From Opeltia flavorubescens (Eukaryota; Ascomycota; Lecanoromycetes; Teloschistales; Teloschistaceae), in the NCBI GenBank assembly GCA_000442125.1, contig KE546965.1, positions 124,001 to 188,000 on the forward strand: a DNA stretch of 64,000 nucleotides. Reading direction: 5' to 3'. The notes under the pieces were generated by a model. The model searched no databases. It was not told the origin of the DNA and was given only the letters and a program-made list of their open reading frames with translations. Shown here piece after piece: positions 34,339 through 45,863 of the stretch. A program made the translations under genes and the position numbers. Within the stretch, counting starts at the first letter, position 1. Every line of letters begins with the position of its first letter.

Positions 34339-36143
34339 TCAACACGACATCCTCTTCTCAACCATCTCAATCCCCTCATCCTCCAACCGTTCGCGAATAG
34401 GATCACACATCTTCCCCGTATACGGAGCCACAATCCCCAGGGTCCTAAATCCCTCATGCCCATCAAGCAGCAACTGCGCCGCAATCCCGCACGTCACACC
34501 CACAGACTTCGCCATCGCCGAATACCCATTCGGATCCCCGTAGAGCTCGAGAGTAGATGTCAAAGTCTCTGTCTCGCCATCTAGCCACTCTACGACGAAT
34601 TTATGCTGCAGGATTACGAGATCGCGCTCGCCAGGCTGGTAGCTCATTTTCTTCTCTAGCTGAGCGCAGAGGGTGTCGAGGAGGTTGTTGCTTCTTATTG
34701 TCGCGTGATTAGAGGAGAATAATCCGATCCAGCGGAGGCCGGAGATGATGCGGTCGCTCTCGGCTTTGGTGGGGACTCTGCATATCTCCTCGACTCGCCG
34801 AATTAGAGCGCTATATATGTAAATAAAATTTGAGTCAGTCGGCACCCATGTCCTGGTCGATGTCCTCTGCAACCTGCGAACAACGTACCTCTCACTAGCA
34901 TTGTTGGCACCGATACTTTTCTGGAAAACCTCTGCCCAAGTCGAACCTTTCTGAAGCCAGTCCTTCGTATCCGTGTCCAACCAGCCGAGATCAATGAGAG
35001 CCTTGACGAACGCAGGGTTTCCTTCATAGCGAAGAGATCCACGTATCACGGTCTCTGCCTCGGGAATACCGTAGTATTCTCTAAATGGAATGGAGTTACG
35101 ATTTGGATACGCAACGAATTCATACCCGTCGAGGACAAAATAGGGTTTTGCGGTACCCATGAGATCTTTATTCGAGATTTCAATCTCCTTGTTGGCGGAG
35201 AGATATTGTGCTGAGTTGTGCTGCGAGAGCAGGGCACCGCGAGGAGACCAGGAAAATTTGAAACCTAGAGGGTTCTGTGCGTGTTCGGCTGTGATGGGCG
35301 GTAAGCCTTGTGAGAGAGTTCGTTGCGAAATAATTTTGGAATGATGGTGGACTTACGAGCTGGGAGTCCTCCGCAGTAGGAATAAAATTCCTTAATCTTG
35401 AGATCAATGGAGTACATGATTAGATATCCACCAGAAGAAGACAACAATTATACCGGCCACATACCTTGCCACTATTGGCATGGACTTCCTCGATCGTCTT
35501 GATGGCGTATAAATGATCTAGTCATCATTGAATCAGTACACGGGCTCCGAGATACAAGACCCAATCAAGGTCTGTCGAAGAAACGAGAAGACTAGCGTAT
35601 TCTACATTCGTAGCAATAAAACAAGTCTTCCATCCGTGGTTTCATTGGGCGGACTCTCCGTCAAAGAAACTGGTGAGAAACATACTCACCAACGCCAGGA
35701 TCCACGCCCACTTCATTAAACACCACGATCCCCGCTTCTTTCACTGATCGGTCTAACTCTCTCATCGCGTCCGAGACATAACTTGTCGTTACCACGTTGA
35801 CCTTGTGTTTGATAGCCGCTTTGATGATTGCGACATGATGCATGTACGGAACGAGGGAGATTACGAGGTCATACGAGCCAATATGGGAGTCTAGTGCAGA
35901 AGCGGAGGATACATCGAGAGCGATAGCCGTTGTACGGGGTAGTCCTTTGATAAGTGCTTGAGCGGAAGGGAGAGTTCGTGAGGCTGGATCATGGGAAAGG
36001 CGGGATTAGGCTGATTATTTGATTGATCCATGCGTGAAGAACTTACCAATGGTGATGTGATTCTTCTTGTTACGGAGAAGATACTCGACGCAGGGAGGAG
36101 CGACCATACCGCTTCCGAGAATGAGTATTTTGTTGTCTGCCAT
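34339..36143 (-). CDS. LYS9: saccharopine reductase (saccharopine dehydrogenase, NADP+, L-glutamate-forming)
   Basis: Six exons, 36047-36143, 35690-35983, 35465-35517, 35357-35396, 34889-35288 and 34339-34810, give 451 residues, near the 446 of yeast Lys9. It begins KILILGSGMVAPPCVEYLLR (Rossmann NADP site) and carries ITIASRTL, NEVGVDPG-DHLYAIKTIEEVH, YCGGLPAPE-NPLGFKFSWSPRG and the terminal GDPNGYSAMAKSVGVTCGIAA. It condenses alpha-aminoadipate semialdehyde with glutamate, the penultimate step of fungal lysine synthesis in the cytosol. Exon 4 is only 40 nt. Intron 35518-35689 is the longest seen here (172 nt). Intron 34811-34888 is 78 nt and open in frame. Confidence 0.95.
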
Positions 36144-37127
36144 ATTGCTGCTATGGAGAGAAGAACGACTCAAGATGTGGGAGACAAAAGCAATGAGTAG
36201 GGATATTCAATTTGAGGCTCTGAGTAAATTGGAAGCTGAAAGATGATTACTGAGGTTTGACGAACATAATAACTTGACTAAAGCGTGGTCAACTACACGT
36301 GGAATGAGCAAGTTTTCCAAAATTCAACTGATACCATGTGGGGTCAATGAATAACTACATAGAGAAGTGTAATTGCAAACATCAATCAAGGACTGCGCTA
36401 TCTTGTCACTGATAATCGACCGAAGCATTGAAAATGGCATATTGCAAGCTGGCAAGCTGGTACCAGAACATCGAGTGGCACGACCTTCAGCTAGGCAGTA
36501 AGACTATCGTGCTTAATACATCGGCTACTTGGCCAGTCATGATGAAGAAGCAAATCAGGATTAGAAATGATGAAGAAACATCATCCCCGGGTCCCGATCT
36601 GCACTGGTCCAACGTGCGTGTGTACGTGAACCGAGGCGGTCACAGCTTTTGGGCGAAGAGCCGGCCGATCGAATTCCACGAGCTCCCAATCAATTTTCAA
36701 TAGAACCATATATCTCTGCTCACTGATCCAGCTGTTTATTTCATTCACATTTGGCACCAATGTCACGAATGAAGCACCTCGTCCTAGTAACCCTTAAAAA
36801 GCTCGAAAGGGGAGTTCATCGCTAAAAGTATGAATGGAACAAAAGAAGAGACGAAAAAAAGTCGTAAGCTAATAAATCCTTTATATAGAAGGAAAAGTTG
36901 CGATGGATAAGAGCATTTGTGGTATAGTGGAGGTTCAGGGCACGTTACCGTATCAAAGGGTAATTGCATCCCTATATATGAATATTGATCCTTATTTTGG
37001 ATAATATCGGAGTTATATTTGCCCTTTAACTCTTGCTTCGAAGAGGCTCGTTCATCGGAGTTGCTTATCGTGGGTGATAGCTTACGCATCTCATCTTCAC
37101 AGCCCAATCTGCACCAAAGTCCCGCAC
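36144..37127. other. intergenic
   Basis: LYS9 promoter and 3' flank of the next minus-strand gene. A 91-codon plus-strand frame (36428-36703) has no recognisable feature. Confidence 0.45.
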
Positions 37128-38367
37128 TTACACCGGATCGTTGCATTCGAGCTCCTTAGAGTGCTCTTCACCTTTCAGTTCTTGCTTATGGATATTCTGT
37201 TTGCCAAGGTTGCCGTTCACCCNTGGAAGCTCATGAATCTCATTCTCACCATCTAGTTCATTCCGTCTTGACTCTGCATGCAACTCCGCCTTGACGTTCN
37301 CTTCAGCATCCAGTTCGCCTTTTGGCTGGAAGTATGGTTGATCGGACTCTGATGGTGTGGATTTACCTTCAAGTTTCTGTTTCCGTTTGCGTCGACGTCG
37401 GATGAGATATGTGGCCAACGCAGAGAGGATCAGTATCAAAACAACACCGAAAGCCGCAAAGCTAATTCCTATCTTTGCATCTGTACTGAGAGATGCTTTC
37501 GAGCTGCTTGTCTTTGCTGGAGGTGGCGGGGTACTCGTACTGCTTGACGGACTCGTATTGTTTGACGAACTAGTATTGCTTGACGGAGCCGTGGTGACTA
37601 CAGTTGACGAAAAGGCCGACGTTCGGCTGAGTAAATTCAACGTTGAGCCAGAGGCAATGGCAGGAACTCCATCAAAAGAATCAGTTGTCGTACTAGTCAA
37701 ATTTTCGACTTGGGCCAAGACTACATTTTTGATAGATGGAGAGCACGATGTGAGACCAAGGAATGTAGCAAAAGCAAAAGCTGCATCTGATTGGAATTGA
37801 TCATCTCCTACGGATCCAGACCTCGTCGCTGTAAAGTAAGGTGTTATCTGAGTGAAGTATGCCTGGGAAATCGAACATTTCCCGTCCGACGGGTAGTCGC
37901 TTTCGATGTAAGCTGATGTAAACACTATCGTGGACGCAAGTGACGTGCTGAGACCAGTCAGTGATGTAAGAGACCAATAAAATGATTGAATGCATTGCAA
38001 CCTAGCACCTCCGAGGTCATCTACGGCACCTGATGTGCCTACTGCCACCGTACAGGAATCACATCCAGACACTTCCAATGACGAATTCAAGTCAGTTCAC
38101 GCAGTCTAATATTGTCAATTAGGGATCCTACGGACATGTGGCTGACGACGAGATTGGAACACTGTTGTCTGTTGTGAATGGAGTGGAAGTAGACCCCGCT
38201 GAAAAACCAATGTTTCCGGCCCCGATGCCGACGCTCACAGTTGCAGTGGCTGGCGACGAGATTGGAACACTGTTGTCTGTAGTGGATGGAGTGGAAGTGG
38301 ACCCAGCTGAGAAACCAGTGTTTTTGGCCCCGATGCCGACGCTCACAGTTGCAGTTTCCATCGACAT
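37128..38367 (-). CDS. Ser/Thr-rich single-pass membrane protein, 5' end uncertain
   Basis: The main exon (about 37128-38071) encodes a Cys-containing ectodomain (CDSCTVAVGTSGAVDD, later CSPSIKNVV), a Ser/Thr/Asn-rich stalk, one helix (IGISFAAFGVVLILILSALA) with RRRRKRK stop-transfer, and a cytosolic tail with KGELDAE/NELDGE/HELP repeats. This is the layout of fungal cell-surface sensors. Upstream, 38136-38367 is open in frame and encodes two copies of a 36-residue repeat. A weak donor (T|GTCCG at 38135) and acceptor at 38072 join the two parts in frame (391 residues). No signal peptide is visible, so a further 5' exon is probable. Two N bases lie in the tail (37223, 37300). Confidence 0.6.
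38141..38356 (-). repeat. two-unit 108-bp tandem repeat
   Basis: Units 38141-38248 and 38249-38356 differ at about ten positions (about 91% identical). On the minus strand each encodes 36 residues of the type TATVSVGIGAxNxGFSAGS followed by TSTPxTTDNSVPISS. Changes are mostly silent or conservative and both copies stay open, which supports a coding role. Confidence 0.92.
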
Positions 38368-39195
38368 ATGTAGCGAACTCGGATATTATTCGCCTGCCTA
38401 AGTGGCAACTAAAATCTCCAGCAACGTTGTGGTAATCGAGTGTCAAGCGTCATTTAAAGAACGATTCCGTTGAGTATGTTATCTTCCTGTGATTGAGGCG
38501 AAGCATTCATTGCGGCCAGTAAGGCAATGCATTTCGTGCATGAAGAGGGGAAGAGAATGCATAGGTATATGTACGAAGCAAACGAATACTTCCTCTTCGA
38601 ACGGCACGGTTGCAGTGAAAGAACTGTCTTCTACCTCGATTCTCGACTAAGAAAAAAGGCTATGTGCGTCGATCGAATGGCAGGTTGTCTTTAGACCCTT
38701 GGATTTGATAAAATCCCTCAGAGTTTTCAAAGTATCCAACACCCATAGTGAAGTCTTTCTTTTTTTCGCACCATGATATCAAAGGAGAGGAAGACATATC
38801 GAATTCAGTGATTCTTTGCTGCCGATGCGCTCAGTGACGATTTTATCGTCACACTTACCTTTGACCACAGATAGAGCAGACAATACAGGCAGTACAGAAG
38901 TCAGAAAAATCGATGATAAAGTCCAAGCAAAGCTGTCATTTCCTGGAGGCTGATACAGGGGGTAAACATAGGGCTAGGGCAGCATGCGCATGGTTTCCCC
39001 AGGGACTTCCGACGTCATCAGGTCAAGCCACAGAAAACCGGATCGCGTGCCACCGCCTGGACTTGTAACCGCGCTTTGAAGCGCTCTCTGAATTGACCTT
39101 CAATAAATCCGCATTCAGAATCACATAGCAGCATACCTCATACCCTTTGAGATATCCAGAAAGACAATCCACAACATAATCTCAACTCCTCAATC
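38368..39195. other. intergenic, divergent promoter region
   Basis: Between the Ser/Thr-rich gene (minus) and the small basic protein gene (plus). May hide a 5' exon of the former. Otherwise nothing recognised. Confidence 0.4.
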
Positions 39196-40029
39196 ATGGA
39201 CGTCCTCACAAGATGGTTCCAATTCAAGTTTGGCGTCGAGCCAAACAAAGCTACCCTCCAGGGCGTCGCTCAAGGATTCCAAGACTACAGTACATCCTCC
39301 CATTCCCCTCTGAAGCTCAATCCCACTTCAAGCCATTATTCACTAACTCTTCTTTCGAACAACAGTCGCCACCCTCTCCGAAGGCCAAAAAGCCCTCGCC
39401 CAATATGCCCAATCCGCTCAACCCGAACAATTCCTCTCCTCCACCCCCCTCTCCCAAGGCGAAAAGCAAAAACTCATCGAACAATACGTCGCCTCCCCGC
39501 AGGGAAAACAAGAGTTAGAGTCGAGAATCAAGAAACAGGAGAAAGCGCAGCGACAACCGATAATCTGGCAGATACCGGAGGAGAAGATGAATGAGCTCAA
39601 ATNGCAAAGGACGCAGCTTTTGAGGATCCAGGCGCAGCAGAAAGCGAAACAGGGTGGAGCGGGAGCGAAGAAGCCGGTGCCGAAGGTTACGCAGGGGCCG
39701 GTTAAGAAGGTTGGGCCAACGAGGCAGGTATGTGATACAATGTTTCGTTCAGGATCAATTGCGATGGGACGATACAAATCGAGTTGGGATAATTCTTTTC
39801 GTCTGGAATTCATCTTGCTGACCTGAATGCAAAACCACAGCCTCCGAAACTCGGCGCACCTAAATCCGCAACCGCATCCAAAGCCTCCTCCGTCGTTGGT
39901 GGGAAAGCAGCACCAGCGCAAGCGAAGAAGAACATTCCCAATGGCGTTCCTGCGAAGCCAGCAGCGGCGAAAGCCCCAGCAAAGGCCCCTGCGAAAGCTA
40001 CGGCGAAGATGAATGGGGTTGCGAAGTGA
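39196..40029 (+). CDS. small basic Ala/Lys/Pro-rich protein, unknown function
   Basis: Three exons, 39196-39289, 39366-39727 and 39841-40029, give 214 residues. The first 100 residues look folded and helical (MDVLTRWFQFKFGVEPNKA, then SEGQKALAQYAQSAQPEQF, LSQGEKQKLIEQYVASPQGKQ). A coiled Gln/Lys-rich middle follows (PEEKMNELK, RTQLLRIQAQQKAKQ), and the C-terminus is disordered PAAAKAPAKAPAKATAK. No family recognised. The basic tail would suit nucleic acid or ribosome contact, but that is speculation. One N (39603) affects a residue. The gene is missed by single-exon scans because each frame breaks at the introns. Confidence 0.75.
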
Positions 40030-40875
40030 AAAATGAAAAAGAGGAAGAAAAATTTGTTTCGATAACGTCCTCGGTCTCTGGTTTTACCGTGTCATGTCAT
40101 ACTATGCCAAATTTGATTGATCATGTTCCTCTGCATAATCGTGAGAGAGCTTTGTTATTGATATTATACGTGTACGATAAATCCAGCGTTTTTTGTAGAT
40201 GAAATATAGTGTTCAAAAGGAAATTCTCTTTCGAGATAGTCTTTCATAAACATGATTACCTTTTCAACATCCTCCTTCAATCTTCCCCGGGGGAAAAAGC
40301 AATGGCTACTTCAATTCACTGGACCTCAAAGAGTAATAGTGACGGCAACTATAACCATCAGTCTATCATAGTTGAGACATTTATCATTTCATAAGTTTAC
40401 GTTATAGGTAGAAAATCTGATTCAACGAAGCTCAGCAGTATGATGAAACTGAAGCGAATATCGGGAAACGTGCAAGATGTAGGATATTTGAACTACTCTC
40501 CAGGTACTATATTCAAAAAAAATGTTTATTTAGGTAATTTCAACCACTCATACCAATCTACCACTAACATGCCAAACCCCCATTCCCAAAAAATTTCCTC
40601 AACGTGATAAGGTGTCACTCATTCAATCCATAAAGCGCCACAGGTAAAAAAGAACGAACATGGAAAATCTACAAGGGGGTATCATTACTCTGCTATATGT
40701 ACATTTTTTTCGTCGTCATTTTCACCCATACACATTCGTTCCCCCCTCTCCCCCCAAACGCCATGACATAACCCTCATCATTTATCACGAATCTTCATCA
40801 CGAAAAAAAAACATGGAGATCTCCCCCCCTTCTTCCTCCCGTCCCCTTTCTCCCTTTCCCTCCCACTCCATCCGA
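40030..40875. other. intergenic between convergent genes
   Basis: AT-rich 3' flanks, then C-rich tracts near 40740-40860. No gene supported. Confidence 0.5.
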
Positions 40876-41992
40876 TCATGAACTCACCGTCCCCCCCACC
40901 GCCGGCACCGCACTACTCGCCGGCGGCGCACTCGCAGCCTTATACCCATACGGCACATAAGGGCTATTAGTAAAATAATTCTCCATAACAGTCATCTGAT
41001 AATCCTTATCATCAACACAATACCCGCCTCCCGTGGGGCCGATATGCGGGCAATGCACCTCCGGACGAAAAGGGACCATATTCTGATGTACCATTCTGCA
41101 AAGCAGCGTATTCTTACCAAGTTCATAAGCCTCCCCAAACCTAACCTTGCTTGTCAGGAATGCAAAACACTCTTCGCTGGTTTTGTATTGTATGGTGTTT
41201 GTTGCGTTGCAGTACGTCATACTCGTTTGGCAGATACTTTTTGCTATAGCCTGCGTCAACAGGGTCACTGTTGCTTCCTTTGTTGGTGTGAGGAATTTCT
41301 TCGCTGCGGCTTGGAGGAGGTAGTCGACAGTCCATTGCCAATGCTTGAATGTGGCGTCGTATTGCGAGATCTGGCCTTGGGCGTTGAAGGTGTTCCAGGC
41401 GTCGATTTCGACGGGGACGATTAGGTTTAGGGCGGTGAAGTTGAATTGGAATCTGTTTGGTTGGAAGGGGATTTGTCAGTGTGGGATAACTTTTTGAGAT
41501 GGAGGGATTTGTTGTCCCATTGGTTCAAGGGATGAGATGGGGAGATACGAACCGTGTCAGTGAAGAAGCAATGTTCTGATTTGCTGCGAAATGAAGGATC
41601 TCGTAGCTTAGCGGGACGCCGAGGAGAGTGACGGAGCCGGGAGCTGCGGCGGCGAGATTTGCGAATAGCCCGAAGAGGTATTCTGTGTTCAATTCTCGGC
41701 CATTGAAGGTTCGTGTGATATCAATTCTTCCTTGGACGTCTTCGGCGAGGATTGTAGAGTTTATGGCTTTGGCTTGGTTGACGTCGGCGGGGTAAATGAA
41801 GTTGTCAAGGAACTTCTTGTTGGCGTCCCATAATTGAGAAAAGGTGAAGGAAGGTTGGGCGGGTTTCGCAGTGGTGGTGTCGGCCGCTTGTCGTTCGACG
41901 AGGTTTGGGGAGTCTGGCGAGGATTGTACTTCAGGCGCGATGGCGATTGCGGCAGCGAGAGGAGCAAGGACGATAGCGAGTAGAGATCGCAT
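40876..41992 (-). CDS. secreted protein of unknown function
   Basis: Two exons, 41553-41992 and 40876-41452, with a 100-nt intron, give 338 residues from the ATG at 41992, which starts a signal peptide (MRSLLAIVLAPLAAAIAIAP). The mature N-terminus is Thr/Pro-rich. The body has DITRTFNGRELNTEYLFGLF, then ECFAFLTSKVRFGEAYELGKN and VPFRPEVHCPHIGPTGGGYC with spaced Cys, and an Ala/Pro/Ser tail. The HCPHIGPTGGGYC block looks like a conserved core with possible disulfide or metal residues. I do not recognise the family. The open frame extends 44 codons upstream of the chosen Met without signal-like sequence. Confidence 0.75.
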
Positions 41993-43004
41993 GATGACTA
42001 AATTGTGTGTCAAGTATAGTGATGACTCGGAGCTTGGACGTGGAGCTTGTCGGAGAAAAGGAGCTGAGAGTCGGAATCGTAGTAGAGGAGGTGTTCCAGA
42101 GTCAAGAAGTATTTCTTTGTTCAACCTTCTTGAATGACGACGCCCTCAACCTCCAAGTTGCTAAAGTCCTTCGAACAATGCATATCCATCGACAGAAAAT
42201 CAATTGGGGTGAAGATTGTCTTTTATCTCATACGGTTGACAAACTGATTCCCAACGGGCAGGCGGGCGCACTTAGCGGATAGTGATCTGGTTGGGTGGTT
42301 GGCAAGCGGGCAAGTGGTACGACGCCAACCGAACGGCGTTGCACGCTGGGAGGCGGGGTTGAAGAAGCCATGAGGTTGTAAGATAGATTCCCCAGTTCAA
42401 TCGTTTGCGCTCGAATCTTGTAGTTGATTGTCAGACAATCAGTAGGCGACAAGGCAAAGAAAGTGTTTCTTGTCGCTAAAAATCCCTCTCGGAAGGGCTC
42501 CGATCATGCGCGTGTAGGCTAACAGTCGCAAACGGATCTATCGCCGATGAGGCTTAGAATTCAATTCATCTGCCGTCGGGGCGAGGCTCCAAAATTGGAC
42601 CGTTCTGCAGGCCAAATTGGAAGGTAATTTCCGAAAACATCTTGCCACAAAAGCTTGGCCAAGAGACGGAAACGGGACATCTCTCTGCCCCTGAATCCTC
42701 TGCACCCTAAGACACTGCAGCTATTCTTCGATTGTACACTTAGACGACATGGATATGCTTGGATCTTGACGTCGGCTTTGCCACGCGATCCTGTTCATGC
42801 ACCCGCCAGTGCATGCGCATGTCTGGCTGTTAAGCTTCTGAGGCGAACAAGTAGCATGTTGATACCATGTGGCACCAAGGTACATATCGCAAAGCGCTTG
42901 CTTTTATCTCACAACTCAACGGCGCAGTCGGAATAACGAGGCTCTCCACCTGTTATCTTATTGATCCTCAAGGACGTCTACCCATAGAAGCGGTGTAAGT
43001 GTCG
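41993..43004. other. intergenic
   Basis: Promoter of the secreted orphan and 3' flank of the next minus-strand gene. Small frames (for example 42655-42936) carry no recognisable feature. Confidence 0.45.
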
Positions 43005-44822
43005 TTAAGAAAGTGCCTTGCATGTACCGAATTCCATCATCTCTTGTATTACCGCCACCAATCCCATGATGGAATATGAACCATAGCTCAAGAAAATGAA
43101 CAAGAGTCCTCTCATGATCTTGCGCTTGCTGGTAGCCGCCTCAATGAAGCTGACCGCATATCCTTGGAACTGCCCACAGACGAGCCAGTTCACGGTGAAG
43201 GTCCGCTGGTTTTGACTGCTATGACTGCCTACTTTGTATTTCGACAATAATCCGACGATGAGATAAGGAGTTCCCAAGGCGAGAACCAGAAGCACGATAC
43301 TGAGGATGTTGAGACAGCTTTGTGACCAGCGCCGTGACAAGCGAGTGAAAGAGGTTTGCGATGGAATACATAGATGGTAATTGGTCGTAGGTTCTTTGGG
43401 TGCTTTTACCTTGGCTTCCCGACGTTTACGAAACCAACTTTCGTACAGCCAGACTTCTTTAGGAGGCTCAATATGATTTCCTGCTGAGACATGTATCGTA
43501 CTCTGGATACCCTTCTCCGTAAGCTCCTTACACTGCATCTCGGCTCCCTGGCAAGAAAATCGTATTTTGCTCCCACAAGGCACCGTCTCCTCCTCGCCAT
43601 CAATGAAAACATAAGTTTGATGGGATGGTCTCTCAATCGTTCCCACGATCCCGTCACAGAGTCCACCTCTGCTAAGCATCTCGTCCATGATGGGTGAATG
43701 CACCATATAGATAGCTTCGTACTCGCTCGTCAGCAGTGAACCGATAAGATTGACGATCGAGACCATCATGTACGGCAATACTGTTAGTCCAAATGCTGCA
43801 AAGCCAAATCGTTCAATCTGAGATCCGCGCGCTTTGAATAGGGCATATCCGCCACTGATGGTTTGAAGTAAAGAGAAGAGAATGCGTGGTACATCATGGG
43901 TGGAAGCCAGCTTGATGTCAGGGGTGTGATCCATTCCAAGGAGACGCGAGACCGAAAGGGTCCTCCGATGCTTGACGCCAGAATAGATTTTCATATCTTC
44001 TGGGACGTAGGTTAATGCATAACCTGGAGCAAGCTGACAGATCCCATGAATCTTGACATTGTCATGATCCACCATGTTGGCCGTGGGCCGTTGACTTTTG
44101 AAACGATAGCTTTCAATCAAAACCCTTGTAAGCTTGTCGACTTTGTTGCGAGGAACAGGCGGTTGGTAGAGATCGGTTGTTCTGAGTGTAACTTCGCTGC
44201 TATCGATGGATTGTAGGGCTAGTGTGTCACCGGTATCCTCATGGTCAGAAGAGAAAGTGTCTGAAAGGCTTCCTCGTGCAGATTTATTGGTACCGACTTT
44301 CCATGATATGGGCCATAGCCATCGTAACCATTCCTTTGACCCACATCCTTTCTTCTCTCCGGATGGAACATGCTTCTCAATCGTGCATCCTTCAACGATC
44401 TGGCCATCCTTGGGTCTCCACGCTGGGCTTCTTATCACCATACACAATGCGTTTGCCCTCGCGGCTGATTGTAAATCATTACTGGCAAAGTTGCTCGCCC
44501 TCAAGATTAGACAAAGACCTCTTCTTACACCTGTGTAAGGTACCAAGAAGCAACAGAATTTGAAGACAATGGAAGTGAAACTCCGCTCGCCAGGTAAAGA
44601 ACGGACAGATAGGGCATGGAGGACAAAATTGGTGAAGATAAACCATAGGATGTCGTACCATTGGGCTGGTTGACACCAAACCTCTGTACCATCATTCTCT
44701 TTCGTCAATGAAGCGTTCATGTGGCCACGAGGGGTCAGACTTGGCGAGGCTGAGGCGTGGAGAGGGAATAAAAGAACCTGGAGTATAGCGAAAGAAAGTA
44801 GGTCCATGGCAAGGTATACCAT
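43005..44822 (-). CDS. multi-pass membrane protein of unknown function
   Basis: Intronless 605-residue frame from the ATG at 44822. A signal-like first helix (LLSFAILQVLLFPLHASA) is followed by QWYDILWFIFTNFVLHALSVRSLPGE and LVPYTGVRRGLCLIL, a long hydrophilic stretch, then hydrophobic pairs at about FGFAAFGLTVLPYMMVSIVNLIG, LNILSIVLLVLALGTPYLIVGLL and IMRGLLFIFLSYGSYSIMGLVAVI. I recognise it only as a fungal membrane orphan; no transporter or receptor motif is visible. A Cys-rich loop (GLCDGIVGT, ETVPCGSKIRFSCQ) lies between membrane parts. It is transcribed away from the caspase-like gene, with a MITE in the shared promoter. Confidence 0.75.
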   Translation of the reverse strand: MVYLAMDLLSFAILQVLLFPLHASASPSLTPRGHMNASLTKENDGTEVWCQPAQWYDILWFIFTNFVLHALSVRSLPGERSFTSIVFKFCCFLVPYTGVRRGLCLILRASNFASNDLQSAARANALCMVIRSPAWRPKDGQIVEGCTIEKHVPSGEKKGCGSKEWLRWLWPISWKVGTNKSARGSLSDTFSSDHEDTGDTLALQSIDSSEVTLRTTDLYQPPVPRNKVDKLTRVLIESYRFKSQRPTANMVDHDNVKIHGICQLAPGYALTYVPEDMKIYSGVKHRRTLSVSRLLGMDHTPDIKLASTHDVPRILFSLLQTISGGYALFKARGSQIERFGFAAFGLTVLPYMMVSIVNLIGSLLTSEYEAIYMVHSPIMDEMLSRGGLCDGIVGTIERPSHQTYVFIDGEEETVPCGSKIRFSCQGAEMQCKELTEKGIQSTIHVSAGNHIEPPKEVWLYESWFRKRREAKVKAPKEPTTNYHLCIPSQTSFTRLSRRWSQSCLNILSIVLLVLALGTPYLIVGLLSKYKVGSHSSQNQRTFTVNWLVCGQFQGYAVSFIEAATSKRKIMRGLLFIFLSYGSYSIMGLVAVIQEMMEFGTCKALS

Positions 44823-45863
44823 CACACATCACATTATGGAGCATATCTTTTACCACCCTTCTACGACAGGAAGTAGGTCGGTCTTGTCTCTGGCCGCTGA
44901 TCGAGCTTGACATCGCAAACGGGATTATCAGCCGGTTTGTCGCTATAATGAGACTAAAAAGCTGGCGTGGATGGGCTTTCCCTACTCGCATCGAGGGGGT
45001 TTTGCACCAGTCTAATAGCTTGGCGCCAAGCCATGATCGAGCTAGAGGAATTCCTTGGCACACCTCGCGGGGTAAAAAATAATTTGCACACTTCAAGGTT
45101 CGGGGTGTGCTAAAGCTAAGGGTTTGCTCGATAGAACCGAAAATTCTTACATATCACCCTTTGAAGATGCCTTCAATTGTACTCAGGAGTCATGTACAAG
45201 CTTTATTGCTTGTGCAGGAATCATATTATAGCGATTTTTGATTAAGGAGTGATCTTGTTGTGGTGCGCAATACTTTGGGTGTGCAAACTATTTTTTACCC
45301 CGCGAGCACACTAGCCGGGACAGTACAATCCTTGGCGCCAAGCCATTAGACTGGTGCAAAACCCCCTCGATGCGAGTAAGGTCACTGCAGCCCTAGCCCT
45401 AAGATGTTTGCTTATCTTCGACTTTTGATGCCTACTTGGGTGGAACAAAGCAGCATGATAGCTTTTTGGCCGACCCACTCTCGCCTTAAATGGTAGACAT
45501 GTATCTCCTAATTTTCTAATAGCTTTTCGCCTTCAATACTCTTACGCATGGACAAGTTTCGAGCTTGTTATGGCTATGCACGATTTGAATCGACTTGCTT
45601 CTTTGTAAAGACAGGGAAGCGAGATCAGAAGTTAAGGCCGAGCAATAATGATGAACACACACGTGCACTGTATGCCTCGTGCTGTCAATGATGGCGACAC
45701 CCAATCATCAGTGTTGTAGCCTCGGGCCGATGTTTGGGGGTGGCACTGCATACAGCCTTGTTTCATGGAAGCGACTTCGAGACATAGCGAAGCTTGATGG
45801 AGCTCAACGTCGTACATGATAATCTTTTCAAGTAGCGGATAATCCGATTAACAGCTGCACAAA
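44823..45863. promoter_or_regulatory. bidirectional promoter region carrying a MITE
   Basis: The only regulatory DNA between the membrane orphan (minus) and the caspase-like gene (plus). The MITE at 44985-45376 starts about 160 bp from the membrane gene's ATG and ends about 490 bp before the caspase-like ATG. No other gene seen. Confidence 0.6.
44985..45376. mobile_element. MITE, Tc1/mariner-type (TA target duplication)
   Basis: 392-bp non-autonomous DNA transposon. Terminal inverted repeats begin CTCGCATCGAGGGGGTTTTG and run about 107 bp on the left (44985-45091) and 98 bp on the right (45279-45376). The outer 45 bp match but for one base; the inner ends (CGCGGGGTAAAAAATA block) also match, with a diverged middle. 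It is flanked by TA on both sides (44983-44984 and 45377-45378), the mariner/pogo target duplication. Each arm contains the perfect 12-bp palindrome CTTGGCGCCAAG. No transposase frame is inside, so it would need one in trans. Confidence 0.88.
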
